The notes: a model not told the origin generated them from the sequence alone. Numbered from the stretch's first letter, positions 11,120-21,960 are shown. The stretch: DNA of 64,000 bases from Coenobita brevimanus (GCA_032717465.1 CM064715.1:42867048-42931047), one strand, 5' to 3'. Numbers and translations: made by a program.

Positions 11120-11600
11120 ACAGACGATTTTTTGCAAGTAGGGGAAAAGCTCTAGTAGGGAAGCGACCAACCCCTTCACCCCGACGAGGCACATTGTACT
11201 GTATTCTATTTATTGCCACCGCTAGACGATTTTATTCAGCTGGGAGAGACTATTTTCGAACTGGAGGGGTTAGAGAGACTTCCTTAGCCCGTTTCGACAG
11301 CTGAATAAAATCGTCTGAGATAAAGCCCTCATTAATCCCTGTCTTATGCTGAATAAAATCGTCCGAAGGTATGAAGAATAGAGGTCATCGGAGTGAAGCG
11401 GTCAGGCTATGTGATGCGTGTGTTTGTTTAGGCTTTCTCTTTCAGACGATTTTCTTCAGCTGAGAGAGAGAGAGAGAGGTGAAGGGGTTGATGGAGGCTA
11501 AGATCTAACCCCTCCAGGCGAAAAATCCTCCCCCAACGCTGAATAAAATCGTCAGGTGAAGGCAAGGATGGAATTATAATGTACTCGGGCTGAAAGGGTT
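11120..11600. repeat. Family A cluster, six arms
   Basis: Arms: 11121 (forward, degenerate), 11224-11242 (forward), 11298-11318 (reverse), 11348-11366 (reverse), 11443-11462 (forward), 11538-11556 (reverse). GGAGGGGTTAGAG (about 11261), AAGGGGTTGATGGAGGCTAA (about 11483) and TCTAACCCC (about 11503) are core blocks. 11224-11318 and 11443-11556 are complete palindromic units. Confidence 0.85.
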
Positions 11601-11639
11601 AATTCTCCTACATGCCACTGATTTCTCAGGGGGTTTGAT

Positions 11640-11688
11640 TTCTCGTTGATTTCTCACTCTCTCTCTCATCATTATTTTCACTCATGAT

Positions 11689-11739
<51 letters not shown>

Positions 11740-11810
11740 CACCATTATTTTTACTCACGATTATTCTCTCTATTACCATTTCACTCCCAAAATCTCTCTC
11801 TCTCTCCTCA
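11640..11810. repeat. (CT)n tracts with a duplicated TCACTCATGATTACTCTC-type segment
   Basis: (CT)n at 11692-11737. The flanks TCATCATTATTTTCACTCAT and TATCACCATTATTTTTACTC repeat on either side, so the microsatellite and its flank were duplicated together. Confidence 0.8.
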
Positions 11811-11879
11811 TCAACCCGGAGTAATATTGGCTTTGATTAGGTTGTAAGGATGATCAAGTTAGCTATTTGTGCTCTTATT

Positions 11880-12060
11880 AGCGGGAGGGGGAGGGGGTAG
11901 TGGAGAGGGGAGGGAAAAGAAGGTGCGAGGGAGAAGGCAGGGGGGGGAGGAGAAAAAGGAAAAGAAAGAGGAAGGTGGGAAGAGGGAGGAAAGGCAGAGA
12001 GAGGAGAGAGAAGCGGGAGAATAAGGGGATAGGAGGAGGAGGAGACCACCTATCGAACAC
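11880..12060. repeat. Polypurine tract
   Basis: GGAGGGGGAG and AGGAAAGAAAG words with almost no pyrimidines on the + strand for about 160 bp. Confidence 0.8.
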
Positions 12061-12231
12061 ACGTAGATCATTTTTTCCCCAACCCTCTTCAATTCCGTAT
12101 CATTTCCTCATCATCTTTCATATTTGGTCCTCCTGTCTCTCGGCCAAAACTCCCTGACACCTTCGTTATTTTTTTACGATTTAGGTATCTGACAGAGATT
12201 TAGTGGGTCAAAGGTCAAATCATGGAACCAC

Positions 12232-12306
12232 ATAATAATAATAATGATAATAATAATAATAATTGTAAATAATAACAATAATAATATCAGTAACAATAAA
12301 AATAAA

Positions 12307-12344
<38 letters not shown>

Positions 12345-12348
12345 TAAA

Positions 12349-12391
<43 letters not shown>
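12232..12391. repeat. (AAT)n microsatellite, about 160 bp, interrupted
   Basis: Almost continuous TAA units with a few AATGATAA, AACAAT and AAAAATAA interruptions; the longest trinucleotide tract of one motif in the window. Confidence 0.96.
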
Positions 12392-12429
12392 GTGCTCTGT
12401 GGAGACCATCTTGCTCTCCCTTGGAAATC

Positions 12430-13195
12430 TAACAATCTTTGATTCCTCTTTTTCTTATCTGTCCTTCTCAATATTCCTCCCTTCCTTACTTCCTTCTTTC
12501 TTTACCTTCTCTCTTTTCCATCCTTCCCGTAAAATCTTGCCTTCTTTCTTTAATTTCTCTTTCCATCCTATTTCTCTCTCTCTCTCTCTCTCTTTCATTC
12601 TCTTTTCCTTCCTTCCTGCCTCACCTTTCCCCTCTACCCTCTGACTCATTCTTTTGCCCCACCTATCCCTCCTTCCTAACTTCATCCACTTCTCCCTTTC
12701 TTCTTTCTTCCTTTCCATTCTCTTCTCTCCTTCCTTCCTCTCTCTCCCTCCCTTAATCCTTTCCTTCATTTCTTTCTCTCTCCTTGACAACTCCCTCCTT
12801 CCTCTCCCCATGGTATCTCCCTTCCCTACTTCAGCCATTTCTCCTTTCCTCCCTTCATCCATTCCTTCCTCTCTCTCCCTCCCTCACTCTCTCTCTCCCT
12901 TTATCCTTTCCTTCCTTCCTCCATCCTTCTCTTTTCCCTTCCTCTCTCGTTGACAACCTCTTCTTCCTTTCCCCCACTCTTCTCCCTTTCTTTCCTTCCT
13001 TCCTTCCTCCCTCCCCTCCTCCTTCACCCCCTTCCTCTTCTCCCCATCTCCTCCTCCTTCACCATTTCCTCTTCTCCCCATCTCCTCCCCTCCTCCTACC
13101 TTCCTCCCTCCCCTCCTCCTTCACCCCCTCCCTCTTCTCCCCATCCCCTCCCCTCCCTGCAAATCACCCCGCCATACCACACTCCCTAATTGCCT
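12430..13195. repeat. Polypyrimidine tract with internal duplication
   Basis: CTTCCTTCC and CTCTCTCCC words for about 760 bp. TTCACC..CTTCTCCCCATCTCC repeats at about 13021-13085 and again near 13121-13150, showing a local duplication of about 35-60 bp. Confidence 0.85.
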
Positions 13196-13277
13196 AAAAC
13201 ACATAAATTTTCAGCTTTTTCTTTGAGTTTTTGTAGGTACCCCTAAAAGTACACTTTTCTTCCGATTTCTTTTTCCT

Positions 13278-13396
<119 letters not shown>

Positions 13397-13629
13397 GTAA
13401 GGAGTAAAAAAGAAAGGGAAGCAGAAAGCAGCAGATATATTTGTGTATTTAAGGCTCTTTATCATAAGCTACATTATATTTTACAAACATTATACTGGTC
13501 AAAGACATGGAGAGCAAAGTAGGAAAGCTCCCTACCCCCTCCGGCAGGAAATATTATGAAGCGACTAACATATAACACAAGTTAGTAGTCATGGAAATTT
13601 AAAAGTGGAGAAAAGAAAGAAGACAGAGA

Positions 13630-14350
13630 CAATTAAAAATTCTCTAAACTGCTCTAACAGGTGTAACATTTTCCAATGAATTTAAAAGTATATATTTCGT
13701 TGCTAAATTTGGCGAAACGCTGCCAAAATTGCAAAAAGATGGATTTCCTTAGTGTCTCTCTGTGGGTCCAAATTGTAACTACACGCTTTTCGGTGTGTCT
13801 AAGGGAAAATGTGTTGACAACACAGTTGGCAACATGTTTGGATACATGTATGCAGCAGTATAGGACAGATGTATACAAACATGCTACAGTGCAGCTTCAA
13901 ACCTGCTGGCAGCAGAGGTGATGGGATCAGTGTGTCCATACGAGGCAGCCGAGACTTCATCATGATGTTGCCAACATGATCTGGACGCTGCTGTTCCCAG
14001 CATGTCTGCGGCTTGTTCGTTTGTGTTGTTTACATGTTGCCAGCACTTGTCCCAGCACACGTGTGGACGCTCTCTAACAAAACTTTTTGGAGTGTTGGCG
14101 GAGCAGGCAGCGCGAGCAAAACCCTAAGGGTAAATATGAAGACTGAGCTCTGACAACATAATTCAGATTAAATGACGAATCATATAACTGGAACTAATTA
14201 ATGTTATTCAGACTGACTGACTAGTATACAGAGGAAGGAAAAAGTTTGTCTGTCTGTCCCCTAGGGAAATCACGAACTTTCTAAACAACTCTAACGGATG
14301 TAACTTTTTACGACGAATTTTACTGTGTACATTACAGATGCTGAAGTGGC
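13630..14350. repeat. Dispersed repeat pair in AT-rich DNA
   Basis: CTCTAAACTGCTCTAACAGG at about 13640 and TTTCTAAACAACTCTAACGG at about 14278 start segments that stay alignable for about 70 bp. The interval between them has several near-palindromic words (GTTGCCAACATGA, CAACATGTTTGG). Likely a decayed mobile element; its class was not identified. Confidence 0.5.
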
Positions 14351-14459
14351 GCCCCTGATGGCCAAGAAGAAAACTAATTGGAAAAAACCTTGTCAGCATG
14401 ATGTAAACATGGTTGCCAATTACCATAGAGCTTTTTACTTCTACAACCATATCACTATT

Positions 14460-15060
14460 AACTAGAACGGGTCGGATGAGTGGACGGATTGGCGGGGTGG
14501 GTGGGAGGATAGTGGGAAAATAGGTTCATGGTAGGAACAGGTCCAAGGGGAATACATCTCTAAGGAAAAAGGCCCAAGGAGGAACATAGATTATATGGGT
14601 AGAAAAGGACCGCGGCGTATTCTCCCCCAAGTGGAGTGACCATCCAGGGTCCCGGGCAAGGCTTGTATGAAGAGCCATAGGGTTTTACTCGGGCAACCAA
14701 GCTAATTAATACTAAAACTAAACGTAGAGTACAGTATTGGACACAGTTACAAAAATATTCATCACGTGTATAAAACACAAGGGGGAGTAACGTTATCTTT
14801 CCTTTATCTTTTTCTTTTATGTCGACTGTGCAAGCACTTTATATGGAAACCATGATTTTTTAACTTCATATTATACCTGACAACTACCAACCAACAAGAG
14901 ATTTTATCAGTGAAGATGAATAAAAAGTGAAAATGAAGAAACAAGAACAGGAAGACCAAGACAGCATGGGATTGACTGCTATAATGTTTGTGTTGATAAG
15001 CTGGTTGTGTGTCTATTGTCTGGCACTGATCCACCTGCTCATTCACTGTTGCTTTTATTT
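14460..15060. other. Unique-looking AT-rich DNA
   Basis: No gene, microsatellite or recognised repeat. A segment near 14605-14680 (GGCGTATTCTCCCCCAAGTG) weakly resembles 27640-27700 and may be another dispersed element. Confidence 0.4.
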
Positions 15061-15072
15061 CCTGTCCATCAA

Positions 15073-15074
<2 letters not shown>

Positions 15075-15129
<55 letters not shown>

Positions 15130-15304
15130 CTACATAATCTCTAGCCCTGCCCTATCTCACTCTTATCTCCCCACACCTCCACCTTATCACCCCACTTGCA
15201 TATACAACCACGCAGATCCCCTCAGGCTATCTCCCCAACACTAATGACTTGTTACGGAATTAAACGAAGCGAGGTGAACTCCGGGAATGTGCGCTGGGTA
15301 ATCC

Positions 15305-15353
<49 letters not shown>
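15075..15353. repeat. Two (GA)n microsatellites
   Basis: Perfect tracts at 15075-15127 and 15310-15353. The spacer contains no gene signal. Confidence 0.95.
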
Positions 15354-15359
<6 letters not shown>

Positions 15360-15485
15360 CAGCCCTACGTATCAATTGCTCTTCGCGTTCCACCAAACAT
15401 GACTTGAACGTGTACAGAACAGCTGCTCAAGGATGTATGCAGGCTACTGTAATAATAACAATAATAACCATATAACCAAATTTTG

Positions 15486-15795
15486 GCGCCTGGTGGTTTA
15501 GTGGGTAATTATTGCACTCCAATCGGATTGAGCCGGTGAAGGTTTATATCCAAGGGATGGTTGGGGTTTATTGCTCATGTAATGCCACTCAGGGATGAGT
15601 GAGGCTGGTCACTCTCATCTTAAATGTCGGGACCAACTGCCTAGCCCCGGGCTCCTACGCTCCTCATGGGGCAATGTAGGATTGGATGATGGATGGATGG
15701 ATCATCATCATCATCATCATACAGTCCCATTTTTTCCCATAAATGAGGAGCGTAGAGACCCAGGGCTAAGCTACTAAATCGCTAAAGGCAAGGGA
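15486..15795 (+). mobile_element. tRNA-derived SINE (family C) with an inverted tail fragment
   Basis: The head has an A-box-like TGGTTTAGTGG (15492-15502) and a B-box-like GGTTTATATCC (15541-15551), followed by a body ending CCTAGCCCCGGGCTCCTACG. A simple tail of GGAT and ATC units follows at 15680-15720. Related bodies occur at 42866-43033 and 51910-52092. At 15741-15775 the tail sequence reappears inverted (GAGGAGCGTAGAGACCCAGG), so a second, opposite insertion or a foldback lies alongside. tRNA origin is inferred from the two promoter boxes. Confidence 0.65.
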
Positions 15796-15902
15796 AACCC
15801 GCCTCACACACCCCTGAAAGGCGTTATGCGAACAAGAAAACTCAATAATAAATATTTTTCCAGTATCTGTTTGCTATCTACCCTATTTATATTTAAATTT
15901 CA

Positions 15903-16175
15903 CTACATTACCACTGAATTACGTGCTAGTCACGAAGACGTGCTATGAAAATGATGATAACCTGTAGTATTGTCTTATTCTGTCACTGAGCAACGGAAAA
16001 TAAACAGCAAAAGGCCAACAAATGCATATACTCCTTTTACTTCAACTTGGTCTAAATTTTCATCCTTTAACAGCTTATTTTACGTAGCTTCGTGACAACA
16101 GATGGCAATGCTACGGCTCTGCGTACACTCCATTGCACTTCTTCGTGACCAGCATCATGTTTTAGTTTTAATTTC
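15903..16175. repeat. Dispersed repeat (family F)
   Basis: Starts TTACCACTGAATTACG, contains GCTAGTCACGAAGA and AAAATAAACAGCAAAA, and ends CACTTCTTCGTGACCAGCAT. The first 140 bp align with 42120-42265. The CACGAAGA / TCTTCGTG words at the two ends are inverted, suggesting a foldback element. Confidence 0.5.
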
Positions 16176-16276
16176 CCATTACAGTTCAGAATTCAAGAGT
16201 AAAAAGGAGTAAAGCTAAAGTGAAAGAAATATATAGTGACAGAAAAATTGATACTTTGTTTAAATTGAAGGTCTTA

Positions 16277-16475
16277 GGTCCGTATTCTCGTTCCCTAAGA
16301 AGGCTCCCTAGCACCTTTTCCTAAGCGATTTATTTTTGGATACGGCCAGTTAATAAAATTTTGCAAGTTATTTATGAAGACCATTGTGATATCAGACTAA
16401 TTATATTTAACACAAAAGGGCAGCAAAGTGTGATAAGCAAAATAAATCGCTTGGGAAGAGGAGTTAAGGAGCAGT
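16277..16475. repeat. Family B (MITE-like) copy
   Basis: Left arm GGTCCGTATTCTCGTTCCCT through TTCCTAAGCGATTTATTTTT (16277-16340). Right arm AATAAATCGCTTGGGAAGAG through GTTAAGGAGC (16441-16473). The right terminal CTTCCTTAACC..GAATACC part is missing, so the copy is truncated there. Confidence 0.75.
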
Positions 16476-16665
16476 GAAAAGGCAGGCGACAGAAACGGGA
16501 CTTGAATATGAGGAATAAGACTGATTTCTACCGTAACACACAAAAAGGACGGCAAAGTGTGATAAGCAGAATAAATCGCTTGGGTGGAGGTGTTAGGAGG
16601 CAGGGAAAAGGCAGGCAAGACAAAAGGGACTTGAATCAGAGGAGTAAAACCGGAGGAGGTATTGA
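16411..16665. repeat. Tandem duplication of about 128 bp including a family B right arm
   Basis: CACAAAAGGGCAGCAAAGTG at 16411 and CACAAAAAGGACGGCAAAGT at 16539 start two alignable units, both containing GATAAGCA(A/G)AATAAATCGC and GGGACTTGAAT. The 109-codon minus-strand frame across them shows the same peptide twice and is an artefact of this duplication. Confidence 0.85.
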
Positions 16666-16744
16666 CAGAGCAAGCAAGGAGATTGTTTGTGGTGGAGATG
16701 ATGTGTGGTGGGTTTATGTCAGTCAACAGGTGTAAGGGAGGTGA

Positions 16745-17110
16745 GGTGGTGGGGCTGGATCATCACCATCATCGTCATCATCATCATCATCATCACTGTT
16801 ACCATGATCATTAATTTCAGTGTTGTTACTATTGCCATCATCATCGCTACCACTATTATTATTATTACTATCATTATTATTATTATTATCTCTTTCACCA
16901 TACGCTAATCACCAACATCATTATCGTAGCACCGTCTTCCTCATCATTTAACCAATCATACTCATCACTGTTACCCTTAGCATCACCATTATCACACATC
17001 ACAACTATAATCCCACATCACCACTGCTATCATTCATTGCTATCATTATCATCATCACCAGCATCACTTCCTATTACCATCCCTATCATCATTACCCCCA
17101 ATCACCTTTA
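16745..17110. repeat. (CAT)n/(ATT)n low-complexity tract
   Basis: ATCATCATCATC and TTATTATTATTA runs with ACCATC interruptions over about 360 bp. Confidence 0.88.
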
Positions 17111-17204
17111 TTTGAGACGAAAACAGACAGAAGATAATAAAATACATAATAAAAAGGTAAATCTATTGTAGGGAAAAATATACAAAGTTTCCCCTCGTAA
17201 AAAA

Positions 17205-17320
17205 ATCGTCCTCCTCAGCTGAATAAAATCGTCTGGAGGTAGATAGGAGTCCTCGTACTGAAGGGGTTATCTATCTATGTATAAAATTCTTGAACGATGT
17301 ATACCTGTTCATTCATTAAC

Positions 17321-17350
<30 letters not shown>
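17205..17350. repeat. Family A reverse arm followed by (ATTT)n
   Basis: Arm at 17216-17236, then the outer word TCCTCGTACTGAAGGGGTTA. A (TTTA)n tract covers 17318-17352. Confidence 0.85.
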
Positions 17351-17351
<1 letters not shown>

Positions 17352-17416
17352 TCGGACAGAGTTGATTTGGACTGGGAATAAAAATTGTCTTTGAGTTATA
17401 CATCGTTCGGGGGAGG

Positions 17417-17417
<1 letters not shown>

Positions 17418-17457
<40 letters not shown>

Positions 17458-17515
17458 GGGGAGGGAGAGGAGAGAAAAGGGGAAGTGAATAAAGGAGAGG
17501 AAACTACCAAAGCAG

Positions 17516-17554
<39 letters not shown>
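17418..17554. repeat. Two (GA)n tracts in a purine-rich block
   Basis: Perfect runs at 17418-17453 and 17518-17554 with a polypurine spacer. Confidence 0.94.
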
Positions 17555-17555
<1 letters not shown>

Positions 17556-17678
17556 GGGCCCAACCACCACTACCAAAATACTCCTCCACCTCTTGTCTGT
17601 AACTCGAACCCCAAATTGTTAAATGTGTGTCGAAAAGAAAAGAGAAGAAGGGAAAAAAGGGAGTATGGAACCTGAGGA

Positions 17679-17680
<2 letters not shown>

Positions 17681-17744
<64 letters not shown>
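17681..17744. repeat. (GT)n microsatellite, about 64 bp
   Basis: A perfect TG run. Confidence 0.96.
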
Positions 17745-17745
<1 letters not shown>

Positions 17746-17769
17746 TCAAGGTTTGTACAAGAACAAGGG

Positions 17770-18290
17770 TCGAGGAGTGTACACAGTATCATTCTCTCTC
17801 TCACTCTCTCTCTCCCCATCTTCCTAACTTCCTTCCTTCCCATTTCTTTCATTCTCCCTTCCTTCCATCCTTTCTTCACAAATCTTCCTTCTTTTCTCCC
17901 TTGCCAGTCTTTATATCCTTTCTCCCTTACTCTTCCTCCTACTTCCTTCCCTTCATCATACCTTCCTTCCTTCCTTCATACCTTCTGTCTTCCATTCCTT
18001 CAAGATTCCTCATCCTTTTTACTTCCTTCCTTTCTCTTCTCCTTCACATTTTCCTTTCTTCTTTCAGTCCATTCTTCCAACCACCTACCCCTTTTCTTCG
18101 TCCTTCCTTGGTCTTCTCCCTCTTTTCCCCCATCCTTCCTTCTCACCCTTATTTTTAGGTTTCCCTCCCTCTTTCACACTCTCCTTCCTTCCTTGGTTCC
18201 CTCCCTCCTTCCTTCCTTCCTTCTTCCGTCCATTACTAGTTCCTTCCTTCCTTCCTCCTCCCTCCACATGCTACTCTTCAATACACTAGC
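17770..18290. repeat. Polypyrimidine tract rich in CTTCCTTC
   Basis: Tetranucleotide (CTTC)n-like words for about 520 bp. The long frames are low complexity. Confidence 0.85.
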
Positions 18291-18305
18291 GTAAAGTTAA
18301 GGCGA

Positions 18306-18332
18306 ACACACACACACACACACTCACACAGA

Positions 18333-18363
<31 letters not shown>

Positions 18364-18399
18364 CAATGCTCTCTCTCACTGGGTAAGAGAAAATTATAG

Positions 18400-18434
<35 letters not shown>
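18306..18434. repeat. (CA)n and (CT)n microsatellites
   Basis: (AC)n with a few CG interruptions at 18306-18363 and (TC)n at 18402-18434. Confidence 0.93.
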
Positions 18435-18437
<3 letters not shown>

Positions 18438-18479
18438 CACACATACAAGTCCATTTTAATATAACGTTTTGGCTAATAA

Positions 18480-18749
18480 GGGGAAGGGAAAGGGGGGGGA
18501 GGGAGGGAGGAGGAAGAGAAAGAGAGGAGGAGGGAAGTTAAAGAGGAAGGAAAAACAGAGCAGGGAAGGAGGGAAAAGAGGGGAGAGGAAGACCGAGAGA
18601 CAAGTTAGATAGATAGACAGGAAAAAATAGATAAATATAGATTGATAGATAGACAGATATAGATAAATGGATAGATAGATGGATGGTTGGATGGATATAC
18701 AGATTGACATACAGGCAGACAGACAGACAGATAGATAGATAGATGAATT

Positions 18750-18796
<47 letters not shown>
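18480..18796. repeat. Polypurine block, GATA-type repeats and (GA)n
   Basis: GGGAGGGAGG polypurine to 18600, GATAGATAGACA tetranucleotides 18605-18745, then (GA)n at 18751-18796. Confidence 0.9.
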
Positions 18797-18797
<1 letters not shown>

Positions 18798-18861
18798 CTA
18801 TTTACACTTTGAATGGTGACCTACGTTCTCCAGAATGCGACCAATGGGAGAAGAGATTGGT

Positions 18862-18967
<106 letters not shown>

Positions 18968-19074
18968 TCGCTTAAAACACATTCATGTTCTCCCCCCTTT
19001 CTCTCTCTCTCTCTCTTTCTCTCATTTACAGAGGCACACTCGAATACTGTCGTATCAGCTGTTCACTGAATTTG

Positions 19075-19170
19075 GAGAGGAGAGGAGAGGAGAGAGGAAG
19101 GAAGGAAGGAAAGGAGCGAGGAAGGGAGGAAACGAAAGGAGGAAAAGGAAAGGGGGGAAAAGAATCAGAT

Positions 19171-19214
<44 letters not shown>

Positions 19215-19285
19215 CAAAGGTTAGAGGGAGAGAGTAGGGAAGGAGGGAGGAAGAGAATGGGGGAGAGAATGGGGAGAGGCTATGA
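19075..19285. repeat. Polypurine block with (GA)n
   Basis: GGAGAGGAGAGG and GAAGGAAGGAAGG words, with a perfect (GA)n at 19172-19212. Confidence 0.9.
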
Positions 19286-19370
19286 GGGTAGGTTACTTTC
19301 CACTGCACTGGCCAAGAGTACTTCCCCCTTCCCTCCCCCCTTCTCCCCTCAATCACCCTCCCCTCTCCCT

Positions 19371-19650
19371 TACTCCCCTCACCCATCCTCCCTTTCCCCT
19401 TACTCCCCTCACCCATCCTCCCTCCCCCGTTACTCCCCTCACCCATCCTCCCTCCTCCGTTACTCCCCTCACCCATCCTCCCTCCCCCGTTACTCCCCTC
19501 ACTCATCCTCCCTCCCCCGTTACTCCCCTCATCTATCCTCCCTCCTCCGTTACTCCCCTCACCCATCCTCCCTCCCCCGTTACTCCCCTCACCCATCCTC
19601 CCTTTCCCCTTACTCCCCTCACCCATCCTCCCTTTCCCCTTACTCATCCC
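19371..19650. repeat. 30-bp minisatellite, about nine units
   Basis: The unit CCCATCCTCCCTCCCCCGTT plus ACTCCCCTCA repeats exactly every 30 bp. Variants are CCTTTCCCCTT and CCTCCTCCGTT. Because 30 is divisible by three, a 10-residue peptide repeat stays open on both strands; the ORFs are not genes. Flanking DNA to 19860 is polypyrimidine. Confidence 0.95.
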
Positions 19651-19978
19651 CCCCCACTATTTCCCCTTTTCTCTCCCCACTCCCCTCTTCTCCCATCTCC
19701 CATCTCCTCTCCCTTGCCCCTCTGTTCCTCTCTACTCCTTTTCTCCCTCCCTTTCCTTCCCTCTCCCTCACTCCTCCCTTACTCTCCCCCTCCTTTCCTC
19801 TTCTCTCCTCTCCCCTCCCCTTTCCTTTCCCTCTTCTTTCTGTCTCTTCCTTCCTTCCATGATAGGAGAAATAATATAAACAAATGCTGAGAGAGAGAGA
19901 GAGAGAAACTTCGAATATAATAATAAAAGTTTCACTGAACACTAAGACAGACGTGCGAAATTTAACCCTCTGACTATG

Positions 19979-20510
19979 GACGATTTCTTTCAGCTCAGTA
20001 AAAAAATCGTCGGGAATAAGCTTGAACAAAATACACCCAGTTCACTTACACAGACAAATCGTCCTCAACTCCCTCACCCCAAGTCCACCTTTTACTGAAT
20101 CCTCTTCATCTCCAGACGATTTTATTCAGCTGTGGGTTGGCTTTATCGAACTAGGGATAGGGGTTTTGATACAGCCTTCATTAACCCCTTTACTACAAGG
20201 CGGGGCTGAATAAAATCGTCTGGGAATACCAATAAAATAAACGAGATAAATAGCAGGGAAGCGACTAACATTTTTTATCTGTGAGGAGCTGAAAGAAATC
20301 GTCTGAGGTCAAGAATAAAATACAATAAAGACAGGGTTTGTAAGATTTTAAACCCCTCTGAAGCTGGTGTTATATTTTCCTTGTTTATTTCCATGTCTCC
20401 AGACGATTTTATTCAGCTTATGAGAGGGGCTTAGGACTAGAAGGGTTGGGTGTGGATTTACCCTCTCTCACGCTGAATAAAATCGTCTGAAGCGAGAAAA
20501 ATGTAACAAA
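19979..20510. repeat. Family A cluster, seven arms
   Basis: Arms at 19979-19995 (forward, decayed), 19997-20013 (reverse, decayed), 20112-20132 (forward), 20205-20223 (reverse), 20288-20306 (reverse), 20399-20418 (forward), 20472-20490 (reverse). 20112-20223 and 20399-20490 are complete units. The first has the core GATACAGCCTTCATTAACCC, and GTGAAGGGGTTAC follows the second. Confidence 0.88.
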
Positions 20511-20547
20511 GGAGGTACTTGGTGTGAAGGGGTTACAAATGTGGGGT

Positions 20548-20549
<2 letters not shown>

Positions 20550-20593
<44 letters not shown>

Positions 20594-20643
20594 TACAGGC
20601 GCACGATCTTTTCTCGGGAATGTTATTGTGTCATATCAATGAA

Positions 20644-20731
<88 letters not shown>
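20550..20731. repeat. (CT)n(CA)n and (GT)n microsatellites
   Basis: (TC)n 20550-20569, (AC)n 20569-20592 and a perfect (GT)n 20648-20731. Confidence 0.95.
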
Positions 20732-20732
<1 letters not shown>

Positions 20733-20764
20733 CTAGTATCTGAACCACGTGCCTCTATGACTGA

Positions 20765-21045
20765 CGGGATTAACCTCTTCATTACGAGAACGCTTTACTC
20801 ATTCTTACCATCTCTCCAGACGATTTCATTCAGCTTCGTAGAGACGTTTGGAACTGGAGGGGTTAGATACAGCCCTCACTAATCCCTTCAACCCCAGGAC
20901 CAAATTATCATTTATTCTAGCCACCTCCAGACGATTTTCCTCAGCTATGGGGACACTTTTCTGACTGAAGGGGTGAATACAACCTTCATCAACCTCCTCA
21001 GTGTACTAGTTCTTCCCTAAACAGAAATAAATCGTCCGCAGGTGG
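20765..21045. repeat. Family A cluster, three arms
   Basis: Forward arms at 20816-20836 and 20927-20946, and a decayed reverse arm at 21019-21038. Core GGGGTTAGATACAGCCCTCA (20859-20878) then ACTAATCCCTTCAACCCC lies between the first two. Confidence 0.85.
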
Positions 21046-21059
21046 CAAGTATACATCTG

Positions 21060-21560
21060 AAGAACACGTTTAAAGAATTGATGTCGTTGCTGCTTAACTT
21101 ATGTCTGTGTGGCCAAGCAGACCCGTCGACCACAGGTAAGTGACTGCTTCTGTGGGGCGTCTTACAGGTACAGTACAGTAAATACACCGTGCAAGGACCC
21201 GGCGTCCTCTATTAGTAGACAGCACCTCTACTCGCCAGGGTCGGACCTACAGTACGTCATTTCCCACGGCGAGGCAAAGGAAAATATGAAGAGGTTTGAC
21301 TTCCAGGTGGACGCTGCTGGTGCTTAACTCCACCCAGGGTGCACAATGCCACAATGCTTGGGCATTTTATCAGCGCCACGTCCTCAGGGTGAAGGTATTA
21401 AGGGCACACCTCCATCACCCCATCAGGGCCATGGCTATTTACCGGTTTATGCACCGACACACGATTGTATTCAGCTCAAGTGGGACCCCTAGTATTGAAT
21501 GGGATACCAGGCACTCCTACATCACCCCTCAACAACGAATGCAAACCCCCTGAAAAGGCT
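21060..21560. other. Non-repetitive island of ordinary composition
   Basis: About 500 bp of balanced composition in a repeat-dense area. It contains a strong donor-like CAGGTAAGT at 21133-21141 and a decayed family A forward arm (CACGATTGTATTCAGCT) at 21460-21476. Open frames of 72 and 85 codons exist but resemble nothing I recognise. It could hold an unrecognised exon, but there is no positive evidence. Confidence 0.3.
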
Positions 21561-21639
21561 TCTTGAAAACAATCCCATTCCTTAATAAAAACTCTTGGAA
21601 ATACAACAGTTACAATCGCACCAGATGAAAAAAAAAAAT

Positions 21640-21960
21640 ACCACCGCCTGCAAGACACATAATCCCACCTCTGAAAAAAAAAATCCCTTGTAAAGATGCC
21701 TCTAAAAATCCCTTGCAAAATGCCTCTAAAACTCCCTTGTAAAAATGCCTCCAAAAAAATCCCTTGTAAAAATAACTCTAAAAAATCTCCCTTGTAAAAA
21801 TGCCTCTAAAAAATCCCTTGTAAAAATGACCCATAAAAAAAATCTGAAATAAAAATATAATGAAAAAACGAAAAAAATCCCACCCCTTGAAAAATCCCTT
21901 ATAAAATCCCACTAAGCGAATAAAATCTCTTGAATAAAATACCAACCCTTGAGAGAAAAA
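21640..21960. repeat. Degenerate tandem repeat of CCCTTGTAAAAATGCCTCTA units
   Basis: Units of about 27 bp recur 6-7 times between 21685 and 21835, decaying into A-rich DNA with AAAATCCC words to 21935. Confidence 0.85.

Noticed and set aside
12884..13081. Lysine/arginine/glutamate-rich small basic proteins from polypurine tracts, here and at 63113-63418
   Set aside because: Pure low-complexity translation of GGA/GAA-type DNA.
16397..16726. 109-codon minus-strand frame with an internal peptide repeat
   Set aside because: The peptide repeat mirrors a 128-bp tandem DNA duplication containing a family B arm.
21109..21553. Small genes of 72 and 85 codons in the unique island
   Set aside because: No recognisable domain, no start or splice evidence beyond one donor-like word, and part of the DNA is a decayed family A copy.
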